DNA from: an uncultured Cohaesibacter sp.
GTDB taxonomy: Bacteria > Pseudomonadota > Alphaproteobacteria > Rhizobiales > Cohaesibacteraceae
Length of the DNA stretch: 64,000 nt
Reading direction: 5' to 3'
Assembly: GCF_963682185.1 (NCBI RefSeq)
Contig: NZ_OY821667.1
Coordinates: 850,109 to 914,108 of the forward strand
The notes beneath the pieces are model-generated. The model was not told where the DNA came from and made no database searches. It saw only the letters and a list, made by a program, of their open reading frames with translations. A program made the translations under genes and the position numbers. Below, piece after piece: positions 52,304 through 61,063 of this stretch (position 1 is its first letter; each line of letters begins with the position of its first letter).

Positions 52304-53754
52304 TAGCGCCTCCCCGCTGCCTTGGCCTGGATATCGTCCAGCCCCGTGATTATGGACCATTCTCCGGTGACCGAGGCTTCAAACTGATGAAACTTGCCAT
52401 TGGCCCGCGTTGGGATGCGTCCGCTCGGCTGTCGCGTATACGGCCCCTTCCAAACTGCCTGCTCATGGGCATTTCCAGACACGCCAAGCCGCAAGGTTGT
52501 GTTTTCAGCATCAGTCAAGGGCGTAACAGACGTAACCAGCGAGCGGCCCGTCTTGTTGAGCTGCAGCTTATTGGTCCGAAACAGTGCATCCATGTTAGCA
52601 CCCTGCGCAAAGCACATCCGATTGTCATTATCGAAGGCCGCTAACACTGGCTTGCCACCGGTCCATGTCGGGCTATCAAGCGAAATAGCCAGATCATCAA
52701 GAGAAGCCGAAACCTCATCCAAACTCTCTAGTGTGTTGCCCGGAGTCGCCAACGTCGTTAGCCATGTGATTTCCCGCTCAAGGCGGAACCATCGGCCCAA
52801 TTGCCAATCATAACCAAGAATGACGTTGAAACGCGGCCCGGTGTAACCGGTTGTACGATAAGCCCAGCCGACAATCTTGTTGAGCGGATCTGCGAATGCC
52901 TGCACTTCGTCCAGGCTGTCGAGATCCACTTCAGCCATAAAGGCGCGGTTCACCTTCTCAGCCCCGATCGGAGGCGTGAGCAACCCTTTCTCAGCATCAT
53001 AAGAGACAGCGTAAAAACCATCTTGCGCGAGAAAATAGGTTGTCTGATTGACAGTAATCCCAGCGTTCGGCCCGACAATACCGATTTCAGCCACCTTGCT
53101 GAATGTGAAATTGTAGGTTCCGCCAGGGTTCCAGCTCACGGTTCTGATTGCGTTCTTTTGCAGGATGTAGGCACCCTGCTGGCCTGAAAAGCCCTGAAGC
53201 ACCCATCCACCGTCCGGGAATTCCTGATAATCACCGCCATTGGTAGCGATCGGCCATGAGGAAATATCTTCATCGGCGCTCCACTGAACACCGTCTGGTA
53301 AATCAATATGCCCCCCTGCAAACAAGTTCGCGCCTATCACGAACAGCGATCGAGCCTTAATCGCGGTAAGCTCAGTCGCGTTGCCATAGCTGGCCAGATC
53401 GATCTGTTGAATGTTGGTGTTCCGGTTACCGGCAACAACGGTTTGCCCCCACTGAGCAAAAGCCCATGTCATACCATCCGATAGCGTGTAACCACTGCCA
53501 ACAGAGATCCAATCCCTCGTTGCCGGGTCAAGACGATAGAGCCCAGTTAATCCCCCCGCATAGACCACATATCCGCCATCTTCACGACGCGCCAAAAAGG
53601 AACCGCATGGCTTCTCTGGCAAAGGCTCAGAGAAAGGCTCAAAGGAAGGAAAAGGAGCCCATCCATCCGCCACCGGCTGCGCATTGCGCATGTAAGGCAA
53701 AACCTTGCCATTAAACGGGCTGCTATCCGGGCTATATTCACCAAACGGAATCAT
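52303..53754 (-). CDS. P22 gp10-like tail hub / packaged-DNA stabilisation protein
   Basis: This 483-residue protein is close to the length of P22 gp10 (472). Beta-propeller-like repeats show as GGLTGLYRLD, GQTVVAGNRNTNIQQID, LFAGGHIDLPDGVQWS and FLAQDGFYAV. It plugs the portal/neck after packaging and anchors the tail. It follows an adaptor gene with a four-base overlap, as in P22 (gp4-gp10). Identification rests on length, fold pattern and order. Confidence 0.78.
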   Translation of the reverse strand: MIPFGEYSPDSSPFNGKVLPYMRNAQPVADGWAPFPSFEPFSEPLPEKPCGSFLARREDGGYVVYAGGLTGLYRLDPATRDWISVGSGYTLSDGMTWAFAQWGQTVVAGNRNTNIQQIDLASYGNATELTAIKARSLFVIGANLFAGGHIDLPDGVQWSADEDISSWPIATNGGDYQEFPDGGWVLQGFSGQQGAYILQKNAIRTVSWNPGGTYNFTFSKVAEIGIVGPNAGITVNQTTYFLAQDGFYAVSYDAEKGLLTPPIGAEKVNRAFMAEVDLDSLDEVQAFADPLNKIVGWAYRTTGYTGPRFNVILGYDWQLGRWFRLEREITWLTTLATPGNTLESLDEVSASLDDLAISLDSPTWTGGKPVLAAFDNDNRMCFAQGANMDALFRTNKLQLNKTGRSLVTSVTPLTDAENTTLRLGVSGNAHEQAVWKGPYTRQPSGRIPTRANGKFHQFEASVTGEWSIITGLDDIQAKAAGRR

Positions 53755-54143
53755 GGCGTCTTGCCTCCTGGCTTGGCAGCCGTCAATCTCACCGCCTTGC
53801 GCTTGCCGGAGAGGTCATTGAGATGGTCCGAAAACTTGGTTCCCGCCAGCTGCCCTTGCTCGGCGCTGGCCAGGTCCGCAATCGCTGCTTCCATCACAAC
53901 GCCAAAGAAATAGATGCTGCCAATTCCGGTCAGTATCCAGTTGCTGTCTGAATCATCGCTAAGAGCCGGAATGCTGTCTGATGGCGTCACACCATCATCA
54001 GACAATGAGAACAAAGCCTTGTTGATCTGATCCTCAACGGACAGCACGAAAATCGGGAAAAGCGAAAGGAACTCAGTGTCTCCTGTGCGCTCCAGATAAT
54101 CAGCCACCTTGTCGCGCAAGTCTGCCAGATTGGCATAAGCCAT
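53751..54143 (-). CDS. Phage adaptor (head-to-tail connector) protein
   Basis: This 130-residue mostly helical protein starts MAYANLADLRDKVADYLERTGD, typical of phage adaptor proteins that form the ring under the portal. A hydrophobic central helix (WILTGIGSIYFFGVVMEAAIADLA) follows. It overlaps the hub gene by four bases and shares one base with the upstream 98-residue gene. Confidence 0.75.
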   Translation of the reverse strand: MAYANLADLRDKVADYLERTGDTEFLSLFPIFVLSVEDQINKALFSLSDDGVTPSDSIPALSDDSDSNWILTGIGSIYFFGVVMEAAIADLASAEQGQLAGTKFSDHLNDLSGKRKAVRLTAAKPGGKTP

Positions 54144-54439
54144 CAGACTTTCCCTCTGAATGTTCTGAATTTGCGATTGTCCGGATCATTGAGAAATTTC
54201 TTGATGTAATCCTCATCCTTGTTCACGACCGCTGGCATGATCCGATCCAGCTCACACAAGGGAATTGAGGCAATCTTTTTGCCATCGCCAAAGCGAACGC
54301 CATTGCTTTCCGCTTCCAGCTGTTTGTTGGCTGCAAGGATGTCTTCCACTTCTTGCACCGTGCGAATGGTGAATTGGTCCTTGTCTTCGTCGTACCAGAA
54401 CCATTGTGCAATGCGGGTCACCGGATCAAAATCCAGCAA
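54143..54439 (-). CDS. Small virion-associated protein
   Basis: This 98-residue protein begins at TTG 54439 (LDFDPVTRIAQWFWYDEDKD); a TAA stop lies just two codons upstream, so no longer form is possible. Charged helices follow. It lies between the EAAAK gene and the adaptor gene, as a neck or head-completion protein might. The family is not recognised. Confidence 0.6.
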   Translation of the reverse strand: MLDFDPVTRIAQWFWYDEDKDQFTIRTVQEVEDILAANKQLEAESNGVRFGDGKKIASIPLCELDRIMPAVVNKDEDYIKKFLNDPDNRKFRTFRGKV

Positions 54440-54477
54440 CCGCCATTACCCGTCATAGATTTTCGGGATAGAGCCCA

Positions 54478-54762
54478 TCAGACCCTCGTGATTTCAGCCA
54501 GATACCGTTCCTTCAGGCTGTTTGCCACGCTCTTTGCCAGGGTAATTTCTTCACCCTTGGGCCATTTGCGCCGCTCATCATCTCCGCGCTCTTCTGGCGT
54601 CGGGAAATAGCCGCGCAGCATGGTGACCACCACTGTCGGCTCCTTGGCTGCGGCTTCCTTGGCTGCGGCTTCCTTGGCTGCGGCTTCCTTGGCTGCGGCT
54701 TCCTTGGCTGCGGCCGCGTCCATCATTTCGCCTTCAGGCGCTTCTTGCTTTTTCGCTGTCAT
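54478..54762 (-). CDS. Phage protein with EAAAK repeats
   Basis: This 94-residue protein has five perfect AAAKE repeats at about residues 17-41, a rigid-helix spacer like those known from designed linkers. A short C-terminal domain follows (VVVTMLRGYFPTPEERGDDERRKW ... SLKERYLAEITRV). It lies directly after the major capsid gene and a terminator, so it may be a head-decoration or neck protein; this is inferred from position only. GGAG lies at good spacing to ATG 54762. Confidence 0.65.
   Translation of the reverse strand: MTAKKQEAPEGEMMDAAAAKEAAAKEAAAKEAAAKEAAAKEPTVVVTMLRGYFPTPEERGDDERRKWPKGEEITLAKSVANSLKERYLAEITRV
54641..54715. repeat. Five 15-bp tandem repeats coding AAAKE
   Basis: The unit TCCTTGGCTGCGGCT repeats five times without interruption; the last copy differs in one base. 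The near-identical DNA suggests recent expansion by slippage. Confidence 0.9.
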
Positions 54763-54780
54763 GTCAATGCTCCAAAAAGC

Positions 54781-54804
54781 AAAAAGGCCGCCATCTGGCA
54801 GCCT
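54781..54804 (-). terminator. Prophage terminator after the major capsid gene
   Basis: On the minus strand AGGCTGCC-AGAT-GGCGGCCT is followed by TTTTT and then GCTTTTT. It lies 32 bases past the capsid stop. Its T-run ends 18 bases before the start codon of the EAAAK-repeat gene. Confidence 0.85.
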
Positions 54805-54835
54805 CTTTGCGAGTTAATCAGTTTATGTTGTGCTC

Positions 54836-55813
54836 TTAGCTGTCGAGCAGATCTGCGACCACGCCGTGAGCGGCTTCGTTACCCACCTGCAGTGTCACTT
54901 CTCCGATCAAGACGCGCTTCTCTGCATCAGAAGTCTTGGCAGGCTTCTTGCGCTTGATCTGACGAAGCCAGCAGAGGTCCACATATTCCGGATCGAGAAC
55001 AAAAGCATCCCGCTCACGCTGGAAGCGATCAGGGACCACCGCCAAAGTACCAAAATCGGAAATGTAGAAGTCAGCGGCAGCCACAATGGTTGCCTGCTTC
55101 TTGGCTTTCTGGTCACCCGCCACATTGGAGCGCAGCTCGGAAATACCAGCAAAACCAGAAAAGGCACGCTTGTTTTTCGGCCCAACCAGAAGAATGGTCG
55201 GATCTGCACCATTGGCAAAGCAGCTCTCGATCACGCCATCAAGTTGGCTGCGAGCAAAGGCCCGCTGCGTACCGTCCGTTGCGGCTGCTACGAAGCCGGT
55301 GCCCTCACTATAGCCGCCATCAGCCCCGCCAGTTCCGCGATCGGAGTTTGTTTCCAACCAGGCAGCAAGACCAGCCATTTTGCGCTTTTTGCCGACAATG
55401 GACGACGCCTGGTTAGAGAGTGCGATCTTTTCAAGGTCGCGCTTGAGTTCTTTTGACTTCTTGGCGGTCTGATAGGCCATTTCCGACTTGCGCCCGGCTT
55501 TCTCAACCGCTTCCAAGGTCTCAGAGATCACAATACCCTTGCGAATGATCTGGGTATGGTTGGCCACACGCACAGTCGGATCCGGGTCTTCGAAGCTGTA
55601 TTCATCGCCTTCTTCGACCGCATTATCCCCGTCAGCTGCGGCCAGATCATCCGTCTGCCATTCATGCTTGGTGGCTTTGGGTTTTGGACCCTTGCCCGCA
55701 ATGCGCGAGCAGAAAGGGGTCTCGGTTGGTGCGATATTCAGGATCGTATCGGTCAGCCCTTCACGCAGACCGTTGGCGTCCTGAGTATCATAGGTGTTGG
55801 CCTCCTGAGCCAT
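54836..55813 (-). CDS. Major capsid protein (DUF5309/SU10-like)
   Basis: This 325-residue protein has the DUF5309 pattern: NTYDTQDANGLREGLTDTILNIAPTETPF at the start, KATKHEWQTDDLAA, a helix AYQTAKKSKELKRDLEKIAL, and the C-terminal beta domain with LDPEYVDLCWLR. The HK97-like fold is expected. The gene lies directly after the scaffold gene and is followed by a terminator, which fits high expression of a capsid gene. Confidence 0.88.
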   Translation of the reverse strand: MAQEANTYDTQDANGLREGLTDTILNIAPTETPFCSRIAGKGPKPKATKHEWQTDDLAAADGDNAVEEGDEYSFEDPDPTVRVANHTQIIRKGIVISETLEAVEKAGRKSEMAYQTAKKSKELKRDLEKIALSNQASSIVGKKRKMAGLAAWLETNSDRGTGGADGGYSEGTGFVAAATDGTQRAFARSQLDGVIESCFANGADPTILLVGPKNKRAFSGFAGISELRSNVAGDQKAKKQATIVAAADFYISDFGTLAVVPDRFQRERDAFVLDPEYVDLCWLRQIKRKKPAKTSDAEKRVLIGEVTLQVGNEAAHGVVADLLDS

Positions 55814-55816
55814 GGT

Positions 55817-56839
55817 TTACTCCTCGTCTTCAATGTCCATGAAGACCGCAGCTGCATCACGCACATTGCCTGAAGATTTCAGGCGGTTTTTTGCTTGAGC
55901 ATTGCGGCCACGTCTGCGTTCACCGGACGTTTTGGCGCGCTTATTCGAACCGACTTTCGGAACAGTCTTGACCTTCCGTTTGGCCTGAGACTGCTTTTCC
56001 TTATCGGCGCGATACTGCATGGCATCGTGAACAATCTGCCATGCACGATGATCGATAAATCCCAGAATTTCTTCCTTGCCATAGCCCTCGGATTTCAGGA
56101 AACCTTCCACCTCATCGATGTAGGCTTTCTGTTTTTCCCGATCCAATAGTGTTGGGTTCTGCGTCGTAAGTGCTTCCAACTCACGCCCGAAGGCTTCCTT
56201 CCGCTGTGTCTGGACCTGTTGGGCTTGGTGCTGCTGCGATCTTTGCCGAATATTCCGAGACTTGCCGAGCGTCTCCTGAAGCTGTTCGGTAAAGCGCTGC
56301 ATGCCTTGCATGTAGGCAAGTGGGTCTTGCGACTGCAGCGAAGGGTCCGGAATGAGTGCCTTGACATTATCAAGTGCCTGTTCAAACCGAGTAGCCTGCT
56401 GCTGGAAATATCCGCCCCACTGCATTGCTTCTTTGCGGGCTGTCTGGGTAGCCTGCCGATCTTGCGCCAGAGCCTGAACTTTCCGAGTGTAATCCGATTG
56501 CATCAGATGTCCGTTTTTCAGCTCCTCCACTGTGGTGACTGTGCCGTCGGGCAATTTGACTTGCATGTCATCGCCAGCATAGGTGCCTTCGGTTGTATCT
56601 TCTGCTTGATCGTCTTCCTCGATCTCTTCACCGCCGTCGCCTTCCAAGTCTTCCTCGGTGTCGGCTTCTTGCTCCGCCTGTTCTTGCTCATCGTCTTCGC
56701 CCTGACTGGTTGTTTGATCGGCGGTATCCTCTTCAGGGTCGTCATCAAGTCCGTCAAAAGCGTTGGTTGCGTCGTCAAGCGTCAAAGCGTCATCGTTGAC
56801 AGTCCCGGTATCAGCCGGGTTGTTGTCTTCAATATCCAT
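55817..56839 (-). CDS. Scaffolding protein
   Basis: The protein is 340 residues. The N-terminal 95 residues are extremely acidic (Asp/Glu). A central helical part is Gln-rich (about 120-210), and the C-terminal 80 residues are strongly basic (KRKVKTVPKVGSNKRAKTSGERRRGRN). Acidic-helical-basic layout and position just before the major capsid gene are hallmarks of phage scaffolding proteins; the basic tail is likely the capsid-binding end. Confidence 0.85.
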   Translation of the reverse strand: MDIEDNNPADTGTVNDDALTLDDATNAFDGLDDDPEEDTADQTTSQGEDDEQEQAEQEADTEEDLEGDGGEEIEEDDQAEDTTEGTYAGDDMQVKLPDGTVTTVEELKNGHLMQSDYTRKVQALAQDRQATQTARKEAMQWGGYFQQQATRFEQALDNVKALIPDPSLQSQDPLAYMQGMQRFTEQLQETLGKSRNIRQRSQQHQAQQVQTQRKEAFGRELEALTTQNPTLLDREKQKAYIDEVEGFLKSEGYGKEEILGFIDHRAWQIVHDAMQYRADKEKQSQAKRKVKTVPKVGSNKRAKTSGERRRGRNAQAKNRLKSSGNVRDAAAVFMDIEDEE

Positions 56840-56866
56840 CAGGGTGGTTCCAGTTTTTAGGTTGGG

Positions 56867-57115
56867 TTAGCCCTTTCGGGCGGTGCGTTCCGCAGCCTGC
56901 TTGCCGGTTCGTATGATGGCTTGCAGCTTGCTGCGAAATTCTCTTGTGGCGCGGGCCGTTGCTGCCGCATCGCGCCTGGTATCGTCATCTTTGGCGCTCA
57001 ATACTGCATCGATCGCCTTTTTCTCGAACTCATCGAGCGTGTCTTGCAATAGCTGGTTTGACAATAAAGCATTGGCTTCAGCTGCTCTCCTGATCTTCGC
57101 GTCTTCGTCTGTCAT
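56867..57115 (-). CDS. Small helical phage protein
   Basis: This 82-residue charged coiled-coil protein (LLSNQLLQDTLDEFEKKAID ... RDAAATARATREFRSKLQA) starts within the last codons of the portal gene (ATGA-type overlap). No known motif. It may be a minor head or scaffold-accessory factor. Confidence 0.6.
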   Translation of the reverse strand: MTDEDAKIRRAAEANALLSNQLLQDTLDEFEKKAIDAVLSAKDDDTRRDAAATARATREFRSKLQAIIRTGKQAAERTARKG

Positions 57116-59106
57116 CCAGGTTGCCCGCCCACACTGACATTGGTTGAGAAGCCGGAAGACGGCATTCCCATCATTGCCTGTTCGCGCTTGAGCTGTATTT
57201 CAAGCTGCATCTGCTCACGCTTGAGTTGGATCTCCATCTGCATCTGTTCGCGCTTCAACTGAATATCGGCCTGCTGTTGCGCTTGTTTGAGCTTGATCTC
57301 TGCCATCTTGGCTGGATCGGCCTGCGGCTGCTGACTCTGCTTGAACTGTGCAAACCACGCTTGAAGCTTTTTCGGATCAACATCGTTGAAATACTGTTCC
57401 GGATTGCGTAGCCCGCCAGCCTCCACCAGCTTAGCAAAGGTCTTGAGCACCTTCGGGAATGGAACAATTGGATTATCAGGCCCATACTGTGTGATGATCT
57501 GCTCTTGCCGCCCCAGGATCATTTGCAAGATCCCCATATCCCGCTCGCGCGTGCCAGATCCAAGCCCAACCTCCACACTTACATCCATATCCATGTTCCA
57601 GACACGCGGATTGATCGGCTTCCAGTTGCCATTGAGGCGGATAAGGCGCTCATCCTCATACTTGGCAATCAACCGCATCAGGATCTTGAACATGCGCTTG
57701 AGCCCGCCCTCAGCCATATTGCGTGCAAAGAAGACTGCCTTGCTTCGCGCAGCCGACATCATGTTGTTGTTGGCCGTCGCGGACTGGTTTTGCAGCACTT
57801 CCGCATCCAGTCCCTTGGAAGCTGCGCTCACCCCCGTTCTGTTGGCTGCGATCCGGTCCATCTGTTCCATTGCCTCAAAGGTCTGGTTCGCAAAATAGGG
57901 TAGCGTCAGATAGTTGATCGAACCGGGTTCCTTGACCGGAATTGTGTTGCCAAACTGGCGATTGTTGAGCAGGTCGATCGCGTCATCATCCATCTTGCTG
58001 ACATCGGCTTCCCGCTCCGGGTTGTTCTGCCAATAGATGTTATCGAGAGCCCCGCGCAGCAGAGCCGTCTTGATCCCCTGGACCGGGATTGTGGAATCGG
58101 CCAGAGACCGCCCGGCAAAGCGGTGAGGCACGCGCAGCGGTGATACATCGAAATAGGGAAGATCATCGTCCCATTCCTCTATGGAAAGGATCGTACGAGC
58201 ACCAGATCCTCCCGTTACCACCACTTGCCACCATTCGGCTATTCCGTCCTCATTGGCGTCGAGCTTGATGTAGCATTCATAGACGTCGATCTCATCCATC
58301 GACCGATCTGCGGAATCATCGCCCCAAGAGTAATCTTTCTCGCGGCTCGAATCGGCGTCATCTTCATCAAAGCTGCCGCTGCTATTCAATTGGCTTATCT
58401 TGCGCCGAGCTTCAGGGTTATCCGCGAAGCGCTCATTAAGATCTGAACGGGTAACGGCGCTCTTGTCACCAGCGAAGTTGGTGTCTTCGATGCTGGTTGC
58501 CTCTGCCGATATCAAGAAATTCTCACGCGGCAAAACTTCCACCCGCTGCCGGCCTTTGCTCTTGGTAACCCGGATTTGCAGATCATGGGTGCCATCTTCC
58601 TTCTCGGTATCTTCCAGCACTTCCACGTTTGGTGAGTTAACCAGCTCCGCCCAGCGGTTCAGATCAAGATCCTCATATTCTTCAACCTTGATGACCGGTG
58701 TCTGATCACGCCAGACCTTGCCCACGGCATTGCGCTGCAAAAGACCATCATGGCAAAGATCATGTATGACCCAATAACCGTTGCATTCGTTCATGAAAAA
58801 CCAGTTGGTGCCATCAGTCTGCTGATCTGCAAGCTGCTCGTCTTCCTGACCTGTTGGCAGCGCTTTCATGGGCTGACCAGAGCCACAAAAGATCTGCATC
58901 ATGTCCGGCATGATCCATTCAACCGCATCGGCCACGTCAAGAGACTTGGCAGAAGAGCGTCCTTCCTCCGGTTCAAGATCGCTCATCTCGCCGCGATAAT
59001 ATTCAAGCGCCTTCTCGCGATCATCACGCTGGGTCTCATCGTCATAGCTTTCTGCAGCCGAGATCTTCTGATCAAGTATCGGCCTCAGTCTCTCGTCACT
59101 CAGCAT
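57112..59106 (-). CDS. Portal protein (P22 gp1-like)
   Basis: This 664-residue protein is slightly shorter than the P22 portal (725). The N-terminal region (EKALEYYRGEMSDLEPEEGRSS, VEWIMPDMMQIFCGSG) and the SPLRVPHRFAGRSLAD / DSTIPVQGIKTALLRG segments match P22-type portals. The C-terminal 75 residues carry three 11-residue repeats (QxxIQLKREQM), consistent with the long helical barrel of P22. It is adjacent to TerL, with a coupled small gene downstream. Confidence 0.92.
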   Translation of the reverse strand: MLSDERLRPILDQKISAAESYDDETQRDDREKALEYYRGEMSDLEPEEGRSSAKSLDVADAVEWIMPDMMQIFCGSGQPMKALPTGQEDEQLADQQTDGTNWFFMNECNGYWVIHDLCHDGLLQRNAVGKVWRDQTPVIKVEEYEDLDLNRWAELVNSPNVEVLEDTEKEDGTHDLQIRVTKSKGRQRVEVLPRENFLISAEATSIEDTNFAGDKSAVTRSDLNERFADNPEARRKISQLNSSGSFDEDDADSSREKDYSWGDDSADRSMDEIDVYECYIKLDANEDGIAEWWQVVVTGGSGARTILSIEEWDDDLPYFDVSPLRVPHRFAGRSLADSTIPVQGIKTALLRGALDNIYWQNNPEREADVSKMDDDAIDLLNNRQFGNTIPVKEPGSINYLTLPYFANQTFEAMEQMDRIAANRTGVSAASKGLDAEVLQNQSATANNNMMSAARSKAVFFARNMAEGGLKRMFKILMRLIAKYEDERLIRLNGNWKPINPRVWNMDMDVSVEVGLGSGTRERDMGILQMILGRQEQIITQYGPDNPIVPFPKVLKTFAKLVEAGGLRNPEQYFNDVDPKKLQAWFAQFKQSQQPQADPAKMAEIKLKQAQQQADIQLKREQMQMEIQLKREQMQLEIQLKREQAMMGMPSSGFSTNVSVGGQPG
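57175..57273. repeat. Three 33-bp repeats coding an 11-residue helical repeat
   Basis: The portal C-terminus contains QADIQLKREQM, QMEIQLKREQM and QLEIQLKREQA in succession. An 11-residue period favours a right-handed or straight coiled coil (hendecad), suited to a dodecameric barrel. Confidence 0.85.
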
Positions 59107-60594
59107 TTAGACAATTCCCTTCATCGGTCTGGCCTTCAGTTTCTTGCGCGTGACCGGCTTCTTCCATCCAGTCGAAAAGGTCTGGAAAGCATCTGCGCCG
59201 TGCGATGCCTCATCGTGGCGCGGCTGGCTCTTCCAAACCCCGTTCTTTTCGTCAAAATCTTGGCGATAGTTGGTCAGATGCTTGATGCCGGTCGAACACT
59301 CTTCCTCATCAAAAGCACAAAGCGGCAATATCTGGCGACTGGCCTCGATACCGTCGCGCTTGTCAGCAACCCTTGGCACCACTTCAAACTTGATACCCAA
59401 ACCTTGAGCCACTTCCTGCCGCGTCTTACCTTCTGCCATCAGCTCGCGCACATTCAGATCATGCGGCCCGAAATGCTGACCCCAAACTGCGCCGCGCGTA
59501 TCGCGCCAGTCCCTAAGCCAGTTGATGTAGTGGCTCATCCCTTCACCGCTATTCTCGTAATAGCCAATGAAGCGATGGATCGAGCCATCAAACTGATGCA
59601 GCCAAATGGTCATGGAATCATCCATGCCCAGATCCCAGAACGTATTCACCGGCAAGGCAGGATCAAACGGCACCGAGCCAATGCGCTTCAGCTTGCGCAA
59701 GGTCGTCAGCTGCTTGGCGAAGTAAGCTCCCTCGATCGCAGCCTCAAAGGCTTCATCAGGCGTCGAAGGATATTCCTTCTTCATGTCTTCGCCCTGCTCT
59801 TTCTCCTTCAGCACATACCAGGCCTTCTTGCGATCGGAGAGAGGCGGAACGCCTTCCTTTTCCTTCTTGTCAAAATAGTCTGCCATCTCCTTGGTGATGA
59901 CGACGCCTTCAGGGTCGGTCTCATACCGGTCATCCATCCACCAGGCAAAGAAATGGAACTTCCATTCAAGCGGGTTCGGCTTTCTGCCGCTCTCCACAAT
60001 GGCGCGGGCGGCTTGCGTCTTCTCGTAAAAGTCACCCTCCTGCCCTTCTGCCGTGCTCTCGATAAACCCGAGACAGCCCGGCGCCAGCGTGTTCAACGCA
60101 CCGGATTTAACCTCCTTGGCCTTGTCCGGGCTCTTGGCGCAGATCTTTCCATATTCCGAGATATGCAGAAGCTGGTAGGTACCAGAGCGAAGCGAAGCGC
60201 CCACCTTGACGCTTGATCCGTTCTCCCACTCAACCTCTGTCTCGTTACTCTTGACCAGAGGCTTGCGCTCTTTGATCGCCTCATCCAACCGACTGTAAGG
60301 AAATTTGATCTTCGCGGATAAAAGCCCTTTGGCATTATCCAGCGTGTCAGCAATAATCCCCGCACTGGTGTTCGAGTTCCAAAGGCATTGATCAAGGATC
60401 AGAATGTCAATGAAGGTCGAGAAGCCGAGCTGCCGCGCCTTCAGGATGATATTCAGAAAATCAAGCTCAGAGAGAAGCTGCTCTTGCGCCCTGTTCATCT
60501 TGAACAGGACAACATTGCCTTCCTTATCCTCGATCCAATAGAGGTTGTTCAGCCTCCATTTCGGGCTCTTCAGTTTCGCCTCGTAGTCCTGCAA
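59107..60594 (-). CDS. Terminase large subunit
   Basis: This 495-residue DNA-packaging motor has the ATPase Walker A variant KARQLGFST at residues 52-60 and Walker B LLHISE at 142-147. The RNase H-like nuclease shows D321 in FWDLGMDDS and a late acidic residue in HGADAF. It packages DNA into proheads with TerS and the portal. The start is TTG 60594, 71 bases inside TerS; the conserved KWRLNNLYWIEDKEG near the N-terminus supports a start close to this. Confidence 0.93.
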   Translation of the reverse strand: MQDYEAKLKSPKWRLNNLYWIEDKEGNVVLFKMNRAQEQLLSELDFLNIILKARQLGFSTFIDILILDQCLWNSNTSAGIIADTLDNAKGLLSAKIKFPYSRLDEAIKERKPLVKSNETEVEWENGSSVKVGASLRSGTYQLLHISEYGKICAKSPDKAKEVKSGALNTLAPGCLGFIESTAEGQEGDFYEKTQAARAIVESGRKPNPLEWKFHFFAWWMDDRYETDPEGVVITKEMADYFDKKEKEGVPPLSDRKKAWYVLKEKEQGEDMKKEYPSTPDEAFEAAIEGAYFAKQLTTLRKLKRIGSVPFDPALPVNTFWDLGMDDSMTIWLHQFDGSIHRFIGYYENSGEGMSHYINWLRDWRDTRGAVWGQHFGPHDLNVRELMAEGKTRQEVAQGLGIKFEVVPRVADKRDGIEASRQILPLCAFDEEECSTGIKHLTNYRQDFDEKNGVWKSQPRHDEASHGADAFQTFSTGWKKPVTRKKLKARPMKGIV

Positions 60595-61060
60595 GCCCCT
60601 TCGATGCTCCGTCTATTCTGTCAAACATCTCTTTGAGATCATCGCTCACGCCGTGCTTCTGCTCGGTCTTGTCGATGAGCCCCAATTCCCGCGAAATAAT
60701 GCTGGAATTAAGCAGATCAGCAGCAGCACCAGTGAACTTCTGTTCGAATATGATGTCTTCCACGCGCGTGACGATTCCGAGAAAATCTTCGCCCCGCTCC
60801 TTGTAATTTTCAAAGGTTTGCTGATCGATCCCAAGGTGCAGACAAAGGCCGCGCTTCGTCATTGCGCGCATTTTGCTGACCTCGATCCGCTCGAAACTGT
60901 CTTTGTATTTGACGATTTCCTCTTGCTGCAAAGGATGGTCTTCACACCACTGAAAATATTTGACGCATGCTTTCCAGAGCTTCTGCGGTGTTTCAAAAAT
61001 CGGTTTGCGCCCGCTGCTGCTGCGCAAAGTCCAATAGCTATTTCCCTGCGGTGCGGCCAC
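60524..61060 (-). CDS. Terminase small subunit (P22 gp3-like)
   Basis: This 178-residue helical protein contains IFETPQKLWKACVKYFQWCEDHPL and KRGLCLHLGIDQQTFENYKERG, the pattern of P22 gp3-type DNA-packaging proteins that recognise pac sites. The C-terminal tail (ETEEPEMEAEQPLLDRG) probably binds TerL. It overlaps the TerL gene by 71 bases. Confidence 0.88.
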   Translation of the reverse strand: MAAPQGNSYWTLRSSSGRKPIFETPQKLWKACVKYFQWCEDHPLQQEEIVKYKDSFERIEVSKMRAMTKRGLCLHLGIDQQTFENYKERGEDFLGIVTRVEDIIFEQKFTGAAADLLNSSIISRELGLIDKTEQKHGVSDDLKEMFDRIDGASKGLAGLRGETEEPEMEAEQPLLDRG

Positions 61061-61063
61061 GTC

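Noticed and set aside
57175-57273. 33-bp direct repeats considered as a CRISPR-like or iteron array
   Set aside because: They are in frame within the portal gene and explained by an 11-residue helical repeat.
58750-60216. 488-residue + strand frame opposite the terminase and portal genes
   Set aside because: TerL and portal motifs are on the minus strand; the + frame has no ribosome binding site and no known motif.
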